In this document: in pieces, positions 1-8,799 of the stretch
Position numbering within the stretch: position 1 is the first letter of the stretch
Layout: each line of letters starts with the position of its first letter
From: Aquimarina sp. U1-2
GTDB taxonomy: Bacteria; Bacteroidota; Bacteroidia; Flavobacteriales; Flavobacteriaceae
DNA: 64,000 nt
Assembly (NCBI RefSeq): GCF_017897595.1
Contig: NZ_JAGKIK010000004.1
Location: forward strand, 62,001 to 126,000
Direction: 5' to 3'
Notes under the pieces: generated by a model
What the model saw: the letters and a program-made list of their open reading frames with translations, nothing else
What the model was told of the DNA's origin: nothing
Databases searched by the model: none
Made by a program: the position numbers and the translations under genes

Positions 1-932
1 TCGCGTACTCTTGGCTGAATGACCTTCCACTTGCCATTAGGAGTATCAGCATCTAAAAAACGATATTCGGTCGATAGTGTTTGCTGACTACCAATCATAA
101 TAAATTTATCTGACCTTGATCTATAAACAAAAGTACTAAAAGTGTCATCTTCTTCATGATATACCAATTCATCTTTAGATTGATCAGTCCCCAATACATG
201 TTTATAAATCTTATTAGCTCTCAATGTTATAGAATCTTTTGACGTATAAAAAACTGTTTTATTATCGTTAGCCCAGGCAACTCTTCCATTCGTATTTTCA
301 AGTTGATCAGGGAGTGTTTCGCCAGTCTGTAGGTTTTTAAAATAGATTGTGTATCGGCGTCTTGAGATCGTATCAATACCATAAGCTAGTAACTCGTTAT
401 TTGGACTTACAGATCTACTGCCGATACCAAAATACGAAAATCCTTCTGCCATATCAGGACCATTGAGCATGACTTCTTCTTCGGCATCATCTTCAAGCTT
501 CTTACGACAGTATAACGCATAGTCCATTCCTTCTTCATATCTAGTGTAATAAGAATAACCATTGTCATTATAAGGAACAGATGAATCATCTTTTTTAATA
601 CGGCCTACGATTTCATCATAAAGCTTTTTCTGCAATTCTTCTGTATGTTTCATCGCAGCAGTTTTATAATCATTCTCAGAGTTTAGGTAATCTAACACAT
701 CTTGAGTTTGCTCATCGGGCTGTTCAGCATTCTTTTGCTCATCAGATAATCGCATCCAGAAATAGTTATCAATACGGGTATCACCGTGTGTGATAAGCTC
801 TTTTTTGACTTTTTTAGCTACCGGAGCTTCTATAGATTGATGTGGTCTACCACCTGATGAATCATCTTCTTTTTTACATCCTACGGCAAAAACTATAGAA
901 ATAATGAAGAATTTAATTAATTTAATTTTCAT
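1..932 (-). CDS. ptrB: Oligopeptidase B (protease II) lipoprotein, 5' part only
   Basis: This is the first ~310 codons of a serine peptidase of family S9A; the rest lies beyond the left edge of the window. Oligopeptidase B cleaves short peptides after Lys/Arg. The start is the ATG at 930-932 (minus strand). A lipoprotein signal ends in FAVGC (Cys19), so the protein is probably membrane-anchored outside the cytoplasm. Family hallmarks seen are HGDTRIDNYFWMRL at about residues 52-65 and beta-propeller segments with YYTRYEEG and LAYGIDT. The catalytic domain is not in the window. The gene carries the ~88-nt conserved leader described separately. S9A membership is confident; the oligopeptidase B name rests on the N-terminal motif alone. 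Confidence 0.85.
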   Translation of the reverse strand, partial: MKIKLIKFFIISIVFAVGCKKEDDSSGGRPHQSIEAPVAKKVKKELITHGDTRIDNYFWMRLSDEQKNAEQPDEQTQDVLDYLNSENDYKTAAMKHTEELQKKLYDEIVGRIKKDDSSVPYNDNGYSYYTRYEEGMDYALYCRKKLEDDAEEEVMLNGPDMAEGFSYFGIGSRSVSPNNELLAYGIDTISRRRYTIYFKNLQTGETLPDQLENTNGRVAWANDNKTVFYTSKDSITLRANKIYKHVLGTDQSKDELVYHEEDDTFSTFVYRSRSDKFIMIGSQQTLSTEYRFLDADTPNGKWKVIQPRVR

Positions 933-1020
933 ACCTTTAAATTTTATTAATTGTTTGATATTAAGATAGTTATAAAAATTAGAACATATATAATCGCTAC
1001 GCTTTCACATTAAAAATTTT
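933..1020 (-). promoter_or_regulatory. Conserved 5' leader element, copy 1 (ptrB)
   Basis: Read on the minus strand, this leader contains AAAATTTTTAATGTGA, then AAGCGTAGCG, then ATTATATATGTTCT, and an A-rich run into AAAGGTATGAAAA at the start codon. It aligns end to end with the leaders at 37521-37608 and 63138-63225. The stem AUGUGA/UUAUAU still forms with wobble pairs where the other copies have UUACAU. The segment TATATGTT can pair with AAGGTATG over the start codon at 7 of 8 positions. Function is inferred. Confidence 0.6.
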
Positions 1021-1430
1021 ATTACTATTCGTTTCATATTCAGGAGAATTTAATTTGAGTAAATTCTTGTTATGATGTTGTGAATGTATTCATTTTTTTA
1101 TGAATAGAAATACACTTGCCCCGGATATTTTTACTTAGACTTTTATATCGAATCTTATGCTTTACTGCTCTAATACGACATTAAAAACTCGGATAACAAT
1201 AATTTTTTAGCTAAACCTTAAGATACAGTTTATCGTTTTTTACATAATTTCAGTAGCCTTAAAAATTTAGTAAAACGTATGTTCTTTACTTAAGAAGTCA
1301 TTTAAAGTTTTGACCCTTATTACGATATTCTAATACCTAATCCGGGTTCAAGTTAAGAACCTTAAAATTAATTTTTTTGAATACGAATTTACATCAGTTC
1401 ATACTATAAACTCAACAAAAGATCCAACCC
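1021..1430. other. Non-coding gap between ptrB and katG
   Basis: About 400 bases of AT-rich DNA between divergent genes. I see no ORF and no clear TAnnTTTG box in front of katG. A short inverted repeat (TGAAT...ATTCATTTTTTTATGAAT) lies near 1080-1105. The promoters of both genes should be in this gap but I cannot place them. Confidence 0.4.
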
Positions 1431-3737
1431 ATGAAAGAATTTTTAACTATTGAAAATCCAGAAAGTTTAGGAACTTGTCCCTTTCGCGGAACCAGAATTG
1501 GTGGTGCCTTAGGTAAGCAACCTCAAATTGATGACTGGTGGCCTAATCGTCTTAAGGTCGAATTACTTCACCAGAATCCTCCATTAGCCAATCCATTGTC
1601 TAACTTGAATTACCGTGAAGAGTTCGAGAAAATTAATTATGAAGAGTTAAAAAATGACATAAAACAGCTGTTAACCGATTCTAAAGAATGGTGGCCTGCA
1701 GATTACGGTAATTATGGACCGCAAATGATTAGAATGGCCTGGCACTCTGCAGGATCCTATCGAATTGCTGATGGTCGCGGTGGTGCTGGAGAAGCTATGA
1801 TACGTTTTGCGCCATTAAATTCTTGGTGGGACAATGGTAATATTGATAAATCAAGAAGATTAATTTGGCCTATAAAGCAAAAGTATGGTCATGCCATCTC
1901 TTGGGCAGATTTAATTATTTTAACGGGTAATTGTGCGTTAGAAATTATGGGTTTCAAAACATTTGGTTTTGCTGCTGGTCGAATAGATGCTTGGGAGGCA
2001 GATAGAGGTACGTATTGGGGTGCCGAATTTTGGAATGGTAAAACGGTCTTTGAAACTCCAAAGCACAATCACAATGGTCACCCGGGAGAAATGGTAACGC
2101 GATCCATACGTTGGAAAGGAGAACCCAAAGATGAATATTATGATCTGGAAAATCCACTGGCAGCTACAAATCAAGCATTAATATATGTTGATCCAGAAGG
2201 GCCAAATGGTAATGGGAATCCGTTAGACTCTGCACGTGATATTCGAGAAACTTTTGCTCGTATGGCGATGAACGATGAAGAAACTGTAGCCTTAATCGCC
2301 GGTGGGCATGCATTTGGAAAAAGTCACGGAATGGTCTCTGCAGAAGAAATAGGGCCCGCACCAGAAGGCGCGCCATTGAGAACTATGGGTATGGGGTGGC
2401 AAAACCCAAAAGGCTCAGGTTATGGTAAATACACTATGACTAACGGAATCGAAGGTTCGTGGACTCCAAACCCAACACAATGGGATAATCATTACCTAGA
2501 GAATCTTTTTAAATATGAATGGGAACAGACCAAAAGTCCTTCGGGAGCTATTCAATACAAACCTGTAGATAAAAATGCACCCAAAACTCCAGACGCTCAT
2601 GAAAGAGGTAAGATGAACGAGTTAATGATGATGACTTCTGATTTGGCTCTTAAAACAGATCCAGATTATAATAAAATCTGTCACAAATTTCTAGAAGATT
2701 TCGACTATTTCAGTGAGGCATTTGCAAAAGCCTGGTTCAAATTGACGCATAGGGATATGGGGCCAAAAGACCGTTATTTCGGTCCAGAAGTGCCTAAAGA
2801 AGATTTAATTTGGCAGGATCCTATTCCACAAAGAAACTATGAAGTTATAGATTCTGAAGATATCAAATTACTAAAAAATAAAATTTTAGAAAGTGGGAAT
2901 GGTATATCCGCTTTAGTTTCAGCCGCTTGGTCTAGTGCATCTACTTATAGAGATTCAGATAAAAGAGGTGGCGCTAACGGGGCTAGAGTGACTCTGGCAC
3001 CTATGAATGATTGGATCGTTAATCGCCCGGAAGAGCTTAAAGGTGTAATATCTTGTTTGGAAGCTATTGCCGAAGATTTTAACACCTCGCAATCCTCGAA
3101 TAAGAAAGTATCCATGGCAGATCTCATTGTTTTAGGAGGTTGTGCAGCGATTGAAAAAGCTGCAGTCTATGCAGGAGTTACCGTTAGTGTACCTTTTACC
3201 CCAGGACGTATGGATAGCACTCAAGAATTGACAGATATCGAAAGTTTTGAATGGTTAAAACCTGTTTCTGATGGATTTAGAAATTATCATAATGATCAGG
3301 TAGGTTTTCACATTTTACCAGAACATATATTTCTGGATCGTGCGCAATTGCTTACACTATCGGCGCCAGAATGGACAGTTTTAGTAGGAGGTCTAAGAGT
3401 TTTGGATCAAAATTATGACCGCTCAAAATTAGGTGTTTTTACCGAACAGCCCGAAGTTCTTACTAATGACTTTTTTAGAGTGATTACTAGTATGGATTAC
3501 GAATGGATACCTATAGATAATAACGAGATGACATTCAATCTCAACGAGCGCAAATCTGGAATGACCAAATACAAAGCGTCCCGTTGTGATCTTATTTTTG
3601 GATCAAATGCTCAACTGCGAAGCATATCAGAAGTTTATGCTGCAGATCAAAGTCTTGACCGATTTGTTCATGATTTTGTAAAGGTGTGGGACAAAATCAT
3701 GATGTTGGATAGATATGATGTAAAAACCGCAACCTAA
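1431..3737 (+). CDS. katG: Catalase-peroxidase KatG
   Basis: Bifunctional haem enzyme that removes hydrogen peroxide by catalase and peroxidase reactions. At 768 residues it is slightly long for the family (about 720-750) because of extra N-terminal residues. The distal triad sits in [11 protein letters not shown] (Arg101, Trp104, His105). The proximal haem ligand is His293 in [11 protein letters not shown]. The residues for the Trp-Tyr-Met adduct needed for catalase activity are present: Trp104, Tyr252 in LIYVDPEGP and Met278 in [10 protein letters not shown]. The duplicated C-terminal half is intact. The usual segment before the adduct Tyr (typically AAVQMGLIYVNPEGP) reads [15 protein letters not shown], and a Gly-Asn insertion follows it. 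The gene stands alone with long flanking gaps. There is no adjacent fur/oxyR-type regulator. Confidence 0.97.
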   Translation: MKEFLTIENPESLGTCPFRGTRIGGALGKQPQIDDWWPNRLKVELLHQNPPLANPLSNLNYREEFEKINYEELKNDIKQLLTDSKEWWPADYGNYGPQMIRMAWHSAGSYRIADGRGGAGEAMIRFAPLNSWWDNGNIDKSRRLIWPIKQKYGHAISWADLIILTGNCALEIMGFKTFGFAAGRIDAWEADRGTYWGAEFWNGKTVFETPKHNHNGHPGEMVTRSIRWKGEPKDEYYDLENPLAATNQALIYVDPEGPNGNGNPLDSARDIRETFARMAMNDEETVALIAGGHAFGKSHGMVSAEEIGPAPEGAPLRTMGMGWQNPKGSGYGKYTMTNGIEGSWTPNPTQWDNHYLENLFKYEWEQTKSPSGAIQYKPVDKNAPKTPDAHERGKMNELMMMTSDLALKTDPDYNKICHKFLEDFDYFSEAFAKAWFKLTHRDMGPKDRYFGPEVPKEDLIWQDPIPQRNYEVIDSEDIKLLKNKILESGNGISALVSAAWSSASTYRDSDKRGGANGARVTLAPMNDWIVNRPEELKGVISCLEAIAEDFNTSQSSNKKVSMADLIVLGGCAAIEKAAVYAGVTVSVPFTPGRMDSTQELTDIESFEWLKPVSDGFRNYHNDQVGFHILPEHIFLDRAQLLTLSAPEWTVLVGGLRVLDQNYDRSKLGVFTEQPEVLTNDFFRVITSMDYEWIPIDNNEMTFNLNERKSGMTKYKASRCDLIFGSNAQLRSISEVYAADQSLDRFVHDFVKVWDKIMMLDRYDVKTAT

Positions 3738-4932
3738 TCTGAGTTCGATTATGATGTTGTTGTATAGTATTCGTTTGTTTTCGTCTGTTTGATCGAGCCC
3801 TTCGTCAGAGCTCAGGACAGGCTCAATTGATACTTGGTTGATAAACTTAAAAATAACCTTTCGACCTCGCTTGAGATGACTGACTCGAAAATAGGATTTC
3901 TGAAAACAAATACATTAACAATCGAATTTAGATAAATGAGTATGGCCTGTGTTAAGGCGATAGCCAACTAAAAGAAAGGGAAACTTTTTGAAAAAATGTG
4001 GTTTTCCCACAACCTAGTGGTGAAATATATCTTGTATATTTGCAGCAATAAAAATAGAAACAAATATGATATATTCTTTTTGTCATTGTTTTTTATTCTA
4101 CTCTTACCCATCATAATATTATATGTTGCATAGTAAGGTAGATTAAATTTGACCTTACATCTTTATCTAAATAATGTGAATTCTACATCACAATAATTCA
4201 CGTTGAACCGATTTTTTGTTGTAAGTATTCAATTATTTTGAGATAAGCCTTGAAATAAAAACTAATGTCAAGCGGTTTGATGTATAGATTTACCCTTTAC
4301 ATGGACCATTATTAATAGTTCATTAAGAATATAGCTGTTGTGGCATAAGATTTGTTTTTTAATTTTTAGAGGTTAGTAATTAGCTACCTATTGAAATAAG
4401 ACGCTATAGTATTACTGTCTAGTTGAGCCCTTCATTAGAGCTCAGGACATGCTCAGTCGAAACCTTTTTTACGAAGACGAAAAGTTCTCGACTGCCCTCA
4501 AACAGACATGTGGTAAGATTTTAAATTACCGAAAAACAATTTTTTATAACTAAAGCCCTTATGTATTTATCTACTGACCTCTAAAAAGTATAAACCAGTT
4601 CATTATTCTAAAGATAATACTATCAAAGAATAAATATAAATTTAGTGTTTAATTTAATTTTGAAACCATGTTCAAGCCAAATTTACATTTACGACATAGT
4701 TCCCCTAGAGGTTCGCTGGCTGTAAATCCATCTTTGATTGAACTTTTAGTACAAGCCTTTTGTGATCCTTGGCATATGAAATTATACTCATATGAAACGG
4801 AAATATGTATAGGTAAGATTAAAAGTTTAAGATTTTTGGGTAACCCAGTAGGTTCGTATTTGCGTTGGTTTGCTTTATGTCGTCTAGCTCAGGACGTAAA
4901 ACAGGAGTAATAAAGATAAACTAGCCAAATAC
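3738..4932. other. 1.2-kb non-coding stretch with decayed repeats
   Basis: No convincing gene. It contains two related short repeats: GAGCCCTTCGTCAGAGCTC at about 3797 and GAGCCCTTCATTAGAGCTC at about 4425, each followed by AGGACA(G/T)GCTCA. Short hairpin repeats of this kind occur elsewhere in the window. An 80-codon open frame at 4668-4910 (+) has no recognisable family. A TAAACCAGTTCATTA stretch near 4591 resembles one end of the GAACTGGTTTAAAC repeat family. The stretch looks like eroded intergenic DNA at the edge of an accessory region. Confidence 0.45.
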
Positions 4933-5670
4933 TTAACTTTTAGCAAGATGTTCTACAAAATGATACCCATTTGCTGTTAATGTATAGTATGATAAATTTT
5001 CTCTTTTAGTTTTAGAAATCAGCTCTAATGATTCTAGCTCGTGGATCACACGGATAACATCTTTTCTTTTTTTTGCTTTTGATAGCGTAAAAATTTTTTT
5101 AATCGAAAGACCGTTATCATGATGATTTTCAAAAAAGATATTCATTATCATTACGCGGTGAAATGAAGTTCTAAGCTCATCTAACGAAATTGTATGACCA
5201 TGTCTAGAGGGAAGAATGGTACTTGATGATAAAACACGTTTAATTTCTTGAGTGACTTTCACGTAAAGTGCATCTCGCTGTCCTTCATTCATTATAATTA
5301 ATGGTTCTGAAGGTGAATTAATAGCTTGAAATTTTGAAATGGCTTCAATATCATGAAACATACAATGGCTTACAATGATAGGAAAAATATGCGCTCCCTC
5401 GTCTCTGGCAGCACTCAAAAGTGCGGGTAATTCTTCGTTTGCAATAAAATCGGAAGAAATGAAGTTAGCGCTTACCAAAAGTATGGCTACCTTTGTAGTG
5501 TTTATGGCTTTATTAATTTCTACTCGCCAATCGGCACCAGTTTCTATTTTGGAATCTTCCCAAATTGTAAATTGATATTCGCGCTCTAAGTAGCGCAAAT
5601 GAACGCGTAAATCATTCAACCACTTGACATCTTTTTTACTATAACTAATGAAAACTCCATCTCGTTTCAT
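4933..5670 (-). CDS. TIR-domain protein with C-terminal winged helix
   Basis: The N-terminal ~140 residues form a TIR domain (TIR_2 type): VFISYSKKD at 6-14, IWEDSKIETGADWRVEI at 36-52, and VAILLVSANFISSDFIANEE at 61-80, where Glu79/80 falls at the position of the catalytic Glu of NAD-cleaving TIRs. The last ~95 residues look like a winged helix-turn-helix, with IKKIFTLSKAKKRKDVIRVI followed by LTANGYHFVEHL. There is no signal peptide, so it is cytoplasmic. Bacterial TIR proteins of this class often act as NADase effectors in anti-phage systems; that role is inference here. It is divergent from a SLATT-type membrane protein and an amidase. It could instead be a regulator, given the C-terminal helix. 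Confidence 0.8.
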   Translation of the reverse strand: MKRDGVFISYSKKDVKWLNDLRVHLRYLEREYQFTIWEDSKIETGADWRVEINKAINTTKVAILLVSANFISSDFIANEELPALLSAARDEGAHIFPIIVSHCMFHDIEAISKFQAINSPSEPLIIMNEGQRDALYVKVTQEIKRVLSSSTILPSRHGHTISLDELRTSFHRVMIMNIFFENHHDNGLSIKKIFTLSKAKKRKDVIRVIHELESLELISKTKRENLSYYTLTANGYHFVEHLAKS

Positions 5671-5712
5671 ATCCGCTTGCTATGATCTAACTATTTAATT
5701 TTCCTTTCAATC

Positions 5713-5949
5713 TCAAAAGGTACTTCTCATACTAAATTCATTATAAAAATATAAGATTAATAGAGAATTCTCATATTGAACTCGTTGAAAATTGTTAATA
5801 ATTATGAATATATCCTTTACATAATAGCGATACAAATCAACGTCAGTCCAAATACATTTCAAAATCTCATTATTCTTATATTCAGCTATTTGTGAGGATA
5901 ACCTGAAACAAGCATGCGTTAAATTCATTTCATTATTCTGGTTGACCAT
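5713..5949 (-). CDS. Possible small hypothetical protein
   Basis: A 78-codon frame from the ATG at 5947-5949; a TTG 18 bases further upstream would give 84. It reads MVNQNNEMNLTHACFRL and shows no signal peptide, domain or motif I recognise. It lies upstream of the TIR gene on the same strand, with 42 bases between its stop and the TIR start, so it could be a small first gene of that unit. Base composition is like the surrounding non-coding DNA. Low confidence that it is real. Confidence 0.25.
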   Translation of the reverse strand: MVNQNNEMNLTHACFRLSSQIAEYKNNEILKCIWTDVDLYRYYVKDIFIIINNFQRVQYENSLLILYFYNEFSMRSTF

Positions 5950-6107
5950 AATAGTGTTGGCCTTCAACTTGAATATAAATTATATAAGAGTTGATTAAAC
6001 TTTGTAAAAAAATTCTAAGAATTCATGATATCCTACGTAAGATTATTAAATTTAACGAGAGTTTAAATCATTTGCTTATTGGCTACATCAGAAATTCTGG
6101 TGCACTT

Positions 6108-6231
6108 AAACTCGCTTTATGCACTAGAAAATCCCCGCCTGCCATTATATTTAGAAAAAGGTGGGCAGGTATTGTTGCCTGAAACTGTTGCAAAACCTCA
6201 TAACGAAAGTCTAATACATAACCCGGATTAA
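6108..6231. repeat. MITE-like repeat family A, diverged copy
   Basis: The left end AACTCGCTTTATGCACTAG and right end TCTAATACATAACCCGGATT match the terminal inverted repeats of the copies at 54782 and 55361 with several mismatches. The interior holds ATCCCCGCCTGCC...GGTGGGCAGG, a hairpin shared with the copy at 31682. The element lies directly upstream of the DUF4231 gene at 6242 and may carry part of its promoter region. Confidence 0.55.
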
Positions 6232-6241
6232 CATAAAAACC

Positions 6242-6670
6242 ATGACTGAAGATCAATATATTAAAGAACGAGTAGACGACCAGATACGGTGGTACGATAC
6301 AAAGAGTTCGAGAAACAAATCATTACATTTATGGACAAAAGGGCTTGTAATCACCTTTTCGGCACTTATCCCTTTCATATCAGGATTTCTGAAATCGGGA
6401 CCAGAATATCTCGATTATGTGGTAGGGATTCTAGGTATGGTCGTGGCAATTTTAACCGGTGTTTCCGAATTAATGAAATTTCAAGATAAATGGGCTAAAT
6501 ATCGTACTACTGCAGAAACTTTGAAGCATGAAAAATTTTTGTTTAGCACACAATCCGGGCATTATCACGGTCAAGAAAACTACTTTACTATATTTGTGGG
6601 ACGTATTGAAGCGCTCATCAGTACTGAAAATTCTGATTGGAGTAAGATTATTAGTGAAGACAAAGATTAA
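6242..6670 (+). CDS. DUF4231 (SLATT-like) two-helix membrane protein
   Basis: A 142-residue protein with an N-terminal amphipathic segment (DDQIRWYDTKSSRNKSLHLW), two adjacent membrane helices (about residues 33-51 and 60-78) and a soluble C-terminal helical part (FQDKWAKYRTTAETLKHEKFLF). This pattern matches DUF4231, which is grouped with the SLATT superfamily. SLATT proteins have been proposed as pore-forming effectors in bacterial conflict systems, usually next to a nucleotide-signal sensor or TIR domain. An amidase gene follows 89 bases downstream, and a TIR gene is divergent upstream. Family call is good; the effector role is inference from context. Confidence 0.8.
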   Translation: MTEDQYIKERVDDQIRWYDTKSSRNKSLHLWTKGLVITFSALIPFISGFLKSGPEYLDYVVGILGMVVAILTGVSELMKFQDKWAKYRTTAETLKHEKFLFSTQSGHYHGQENYFTIFVGRIEALISTENSDWSKIISEDKD

Positions 6671-6759
6671 GAGAAATCCTATTCATACTTCATATTCCCA
6701 CCAATGAATTACTTAAAGAACATATGTAAAGGTTATTGGCAGATTAAAACAATAGTATT

Positions 6760-7548
6760 ATGAAAGCTTCAAGTATACTCACTCACGAGAAATCATTTTT
6801 TAAAACCGGCAAGGATTCTCATGGAAAACAGTTCATTATCACACCAAAATCCATTCCTACAGGTGACGGAGAACTAATGAACTATTTTGATTGTAAACGA
6901 CAAAATAATGATGACTCTTTTTATTTTGATGAAATAGAGAAAAAAACTAAAATTGTTTTACATTTTACAGCAGGATACCTAAAAGGTGATATCGCGCAAC
7001 TTACTATCCCTTCTAATAATGTGTCGGTACCTTTTGTAATAGCAAGAGATGGTAGTATACTCAAACTGTGGTCCTCAAAATACTGGTCATATCACCTAGG
7101 GCGTGGTGCAATTGGCGGAAATACAACTATGAGTAAGCAAACGATAGGGATAGAACTTTCAAATATAGGTTTTCTTAAAAGAATTGGTGATAACTTAGTT
7201 TCTGTATACTCTGATACAGATATCTATTGCAATAGTAAGGATACAAATCTTTATAAAAAACTTGAAACTCCTTTTAGGCAAGAGAACTATTTTGCAACAT
7301 TTACAAAAAAGCAGTACCATAGTCTTGCAATATTAATCAAGTATTTAACTAATGAATACAAGATTGCCAGAAATTTTTTACCGGTACACAAAAGGTATAC
7401 TACGCTTAGCAAAACTGAAGTGCAGAATTTTGAAGGAATTCTATCTCATATCAATTATCGAGTATCCGGAAAATGGGATATTGGCGAGGCTTTTGAGTGG
7501 GATCAACTCATACAACATGTTGATCATGCTTCGGTAAACAACTTATAG
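6760..7548 (+). CDS. N-acetylmuramoyl-L-alanine amidase (Amidase_2)
   Basis: A 262-residue zinc amidase domain predicted to cleave the bond between N-acetylmuramic acid and L-Ala in peptidoglycan. Probable zinc ligands are His68 in IVLHFTAG, His210 in FLPVHKRY and Asp240 in SGKWDIGEAFEWDQL, the last matching the family's K-x-DPG-x-F-xW pattern. Glu132 lies in IGIELSN. WSYHLGRGAIGG matches the conserved region before the core strand. No signal peptide is visible, so either it is cytoplasmic or exported in another way. That is unusual for a wall hydrolase and fits phage-lysin-like or defence roles. It follows the SLATT gene on the same strand and probably shares its transcript. Confidence 0.85.
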   Translation: MKASSILTHEKSFFKTGKDSHGKQFIITPKSIPTGDGELMNYFDCKRQNNDDSFYFDEIEKKTKIVLHFTAGYLKGDIAQLTIPSNNVSVPFVIARDGSILKLWSSKYWSYHLGRGAIGGNTTMSKQTIGIELSNIGFLKRIGDNLVSVYSDTDIYCNSKDTNLYKKLETPFRQENYFATFTKKQYHSLAILIKYLTNEYKIARNFLPVHKRYTTLSKTEVQNFEGILSHINYRVSGKWDIGEAFEWDQLIQHVDHASVNNL

Positions 7549-7582
7549 CTAATTACTTAAGGTACAGGTTTAAAATTTTTTT

Positions 7583-7680
7583 ATTGACACCGCCAAAGGG
7601 TATAATACCCTAAGGCTTGCCTCGAAATTGAAAAATTGTTTTCAACGAATGCCTCGTGGGCTTGCCCCTAGGTAGTTTAC
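7583..7680. repeat. Repeat family C, copy 1
   Basis: Contains CACCGCCAAAGGGTATAATA followed by CCCTAAGGCTTGCC and a second part GAAATTGAAAAATTGTTTTC. The same pair of segments occurs at 46456-46546, and the first segment recurs at 7852 and 9690. GGGTATAATACCC is itself a palindrome. Confidence 0.6.
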
Positions 7681-7787
7681 TTATAGATAAGCCTTTGCAA
7701 AGTTAGATCATGATTCTCGAATAACCTTCTCCTCTACTCTTTTGGTTTTGTGTTTCAATTACTGACTGTCAAAAGTTGCACATATGC

Positions 7788-7815
7788 AAAAAAGACCTAA
7801 AAAGAGGTCTTTTTT
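7788..7815. terminator. Bidirectional hairpin terminator
   Basis: A perfect 11-bp stem, AAAAAAGACCT pairing with AGGTCTTTTTT, with a 6-nt loop. It is flanked by A-runs on one side and T-runs on the other, so it can act as an intrinsic terminator in both directions. It lies between the convergent amidase (+) and the small secreted protein (-). Confidence 0.75.
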
Positions 7816-7851
7816 TGAAGATATAGGTTAGTTCAGGGTATTGATATACTT

Positions 7852-7901
7852 TATTGGCACCACCAAAGGGTATACTACCCTGAGGCTTGTCCCAAGGAAG
7901 T
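7852..7901. repeat. Repeat family C, copy 2
   Basis: TTGGCACCACCAAAGGGTAT followed by ACTACCCTGAGGCTTG; same family as 7583 and 9690. It ends at the stop codon of the secreted protein gene at 7902. Confidence 0.6.
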
Positions 7902-8252
7902 TTATTTTCCTGCCAATACTACATATGAATCTGAAACAGGAGTTATATTATAATTTTTGATGTTATTGATATCTTGTAAATGTTTTGCGGCTTCTGCGAA
8001 AGCAGTATCCAGAGCGCTCATTTCTGAATTTTTACCTACAACAATAGTCTTAGAGATTATAGTGCCATTGGTATATTCTACAACCATTTTCCACCTTTTA
8101 ACAGAGTGAGCATTTCTGTTTTCACTCCTACCCTCTTCTTTTTTATTCGTATCGGTTTTCTCATTTTTTTCTGTGGAAAGATAATCTCTATTAGAAGAGT
8201 TTGCGTGTACCATAAAGGTAAACAATATCGCAGTTGCTAGTAAAAGTTTCAT
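7902..8252 (-). CDS. Small secreted protein of unknown function
   Basis: A 116-residue protein with a signal peptide (MKLLLATAILFTFMVHANS), then a charged Lys/Glu/Asn-rich linker (residues about 20-50) and a compact C-terminal part with WKMVVEYTNGTIISKTIVVG and FAEAAKHLQDI. I do not recognise a family. It is divergent from the small HTH gene at 8365 with only 112 bases between the starts, so both genes may answer to the same regulator through the inverted repeat at 8303-8345. Confidence 0.65.
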   Translation of the reverse strand: MKLLLATAILFTFMVHANSSNRDYLSTEKNEKTDTNKKEEGRSENRNAHSVKRWKMVVEYTNGTIISKTIVVGKNSEMSALDTAFAEAAKHLQDINNIKNYNITPVSDSYVVLAGK

Positions 8253-8302
8253 AATTGATGATTTGAATTAGTATGACTCAAACATACAAACATTTTTTGT
8301 AT

Positions 8303-8345
8303 AATCAAATATTTTTTTAATAAAAATTTATTTGTATATTTGATT
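8303..8345 (+). promoter_or_regulatory. Promoter -7 box inside a 10-bp inverted repeat
   Basis: AATCAAATAT (8303-8312) is the exact reverse complement of ATATTTGATT (8336-8345). The right arm overlaps TATATTTG at 8335-8342, a perfect match to the Bacteroidetes -7 consensus TAnnTTTG. The next start codon, of the HTH gene, is 22 bases downstream. This arrangement is typical of autorepression, but that is inferred. Confidence 0.6.
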
Positions 8346-8364
8346 CCTTTTTTCATATTCTACT

Positions 8365-8574
8365 ATGGTAAACAAGAAATTAAAAAGACTTTTAAAAAAA
8401 AGTAAAGGAGAAAAAACGATCTATGGTATTTCAAAAGCTCTAGGGGTTAGCCCCCAGGCTGGCGATTATATTGTAAAAAGAAAAGATTTGGTAAAGGATT
8501 TTGAGCGACTAAAGACAATTGCCGACTACATGGGTGTTGAGATTAAGGACATTATTGACTTTAAAGACAAATAG
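8365..8574 (+). CDS. Small Cro/C1-type HTH protein
   Basis: A 69-residue protein made almost entirely of a helix-turn-helix: KTIYGISKALGVSPQAGDYI (about residues 17-36) then DFERLKTIADYMGVEIKDII. The N-terminus is very basic (MVNKKLKRLLKKSKG). It is probably a DNA-binding repressor or antitoxin-like regulator. A perfect inverted repeat overlaps its -7 box. No toxin-like partner gene follows it: the next gene downstream, an SDR at 8800-9564, is on the opposite strand. Confidence 0.75.
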   Translation: MVNKKLKRLLKKSKGEKTIYGISKALGVSPQAGDYIVKRKDLVKDFERLKTIADYMGVEIKDIIDFKDK

Positions 8575-8799
8575 ACCCGGTTAAACTACCTCCAAACAAA
8601 TTCAGAATATAGTAAGAAGCAAATTTCAATTTTGCTATAGGTGTTATAGTATTATGCCTTTAGTGAGGTAGGTCAATTTCTTTTGGTGGTGCCTATAAAG
8701 ATGGTAAACAAGAGTCTTGATTATAAAACTGAGAATATCAATTTAGAAAGTGTATTCTAGTGCATAGTACTTTATAATCCTAGAAGAAATTCGATATTT

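Noticed and set aside
4668..4910. 80-codon frame (+) in the gap after katG
   Set aside because: No family, signal peptide or start context; composition like flanking non-coding DNA and no homologous copy in the window.
5991..6182. 63-codon frame (+) upstream of the DUF4231 gene
   Set aside because: Its second half lies in the MITE-like repeat at 6108 and it has no recognisable domain.
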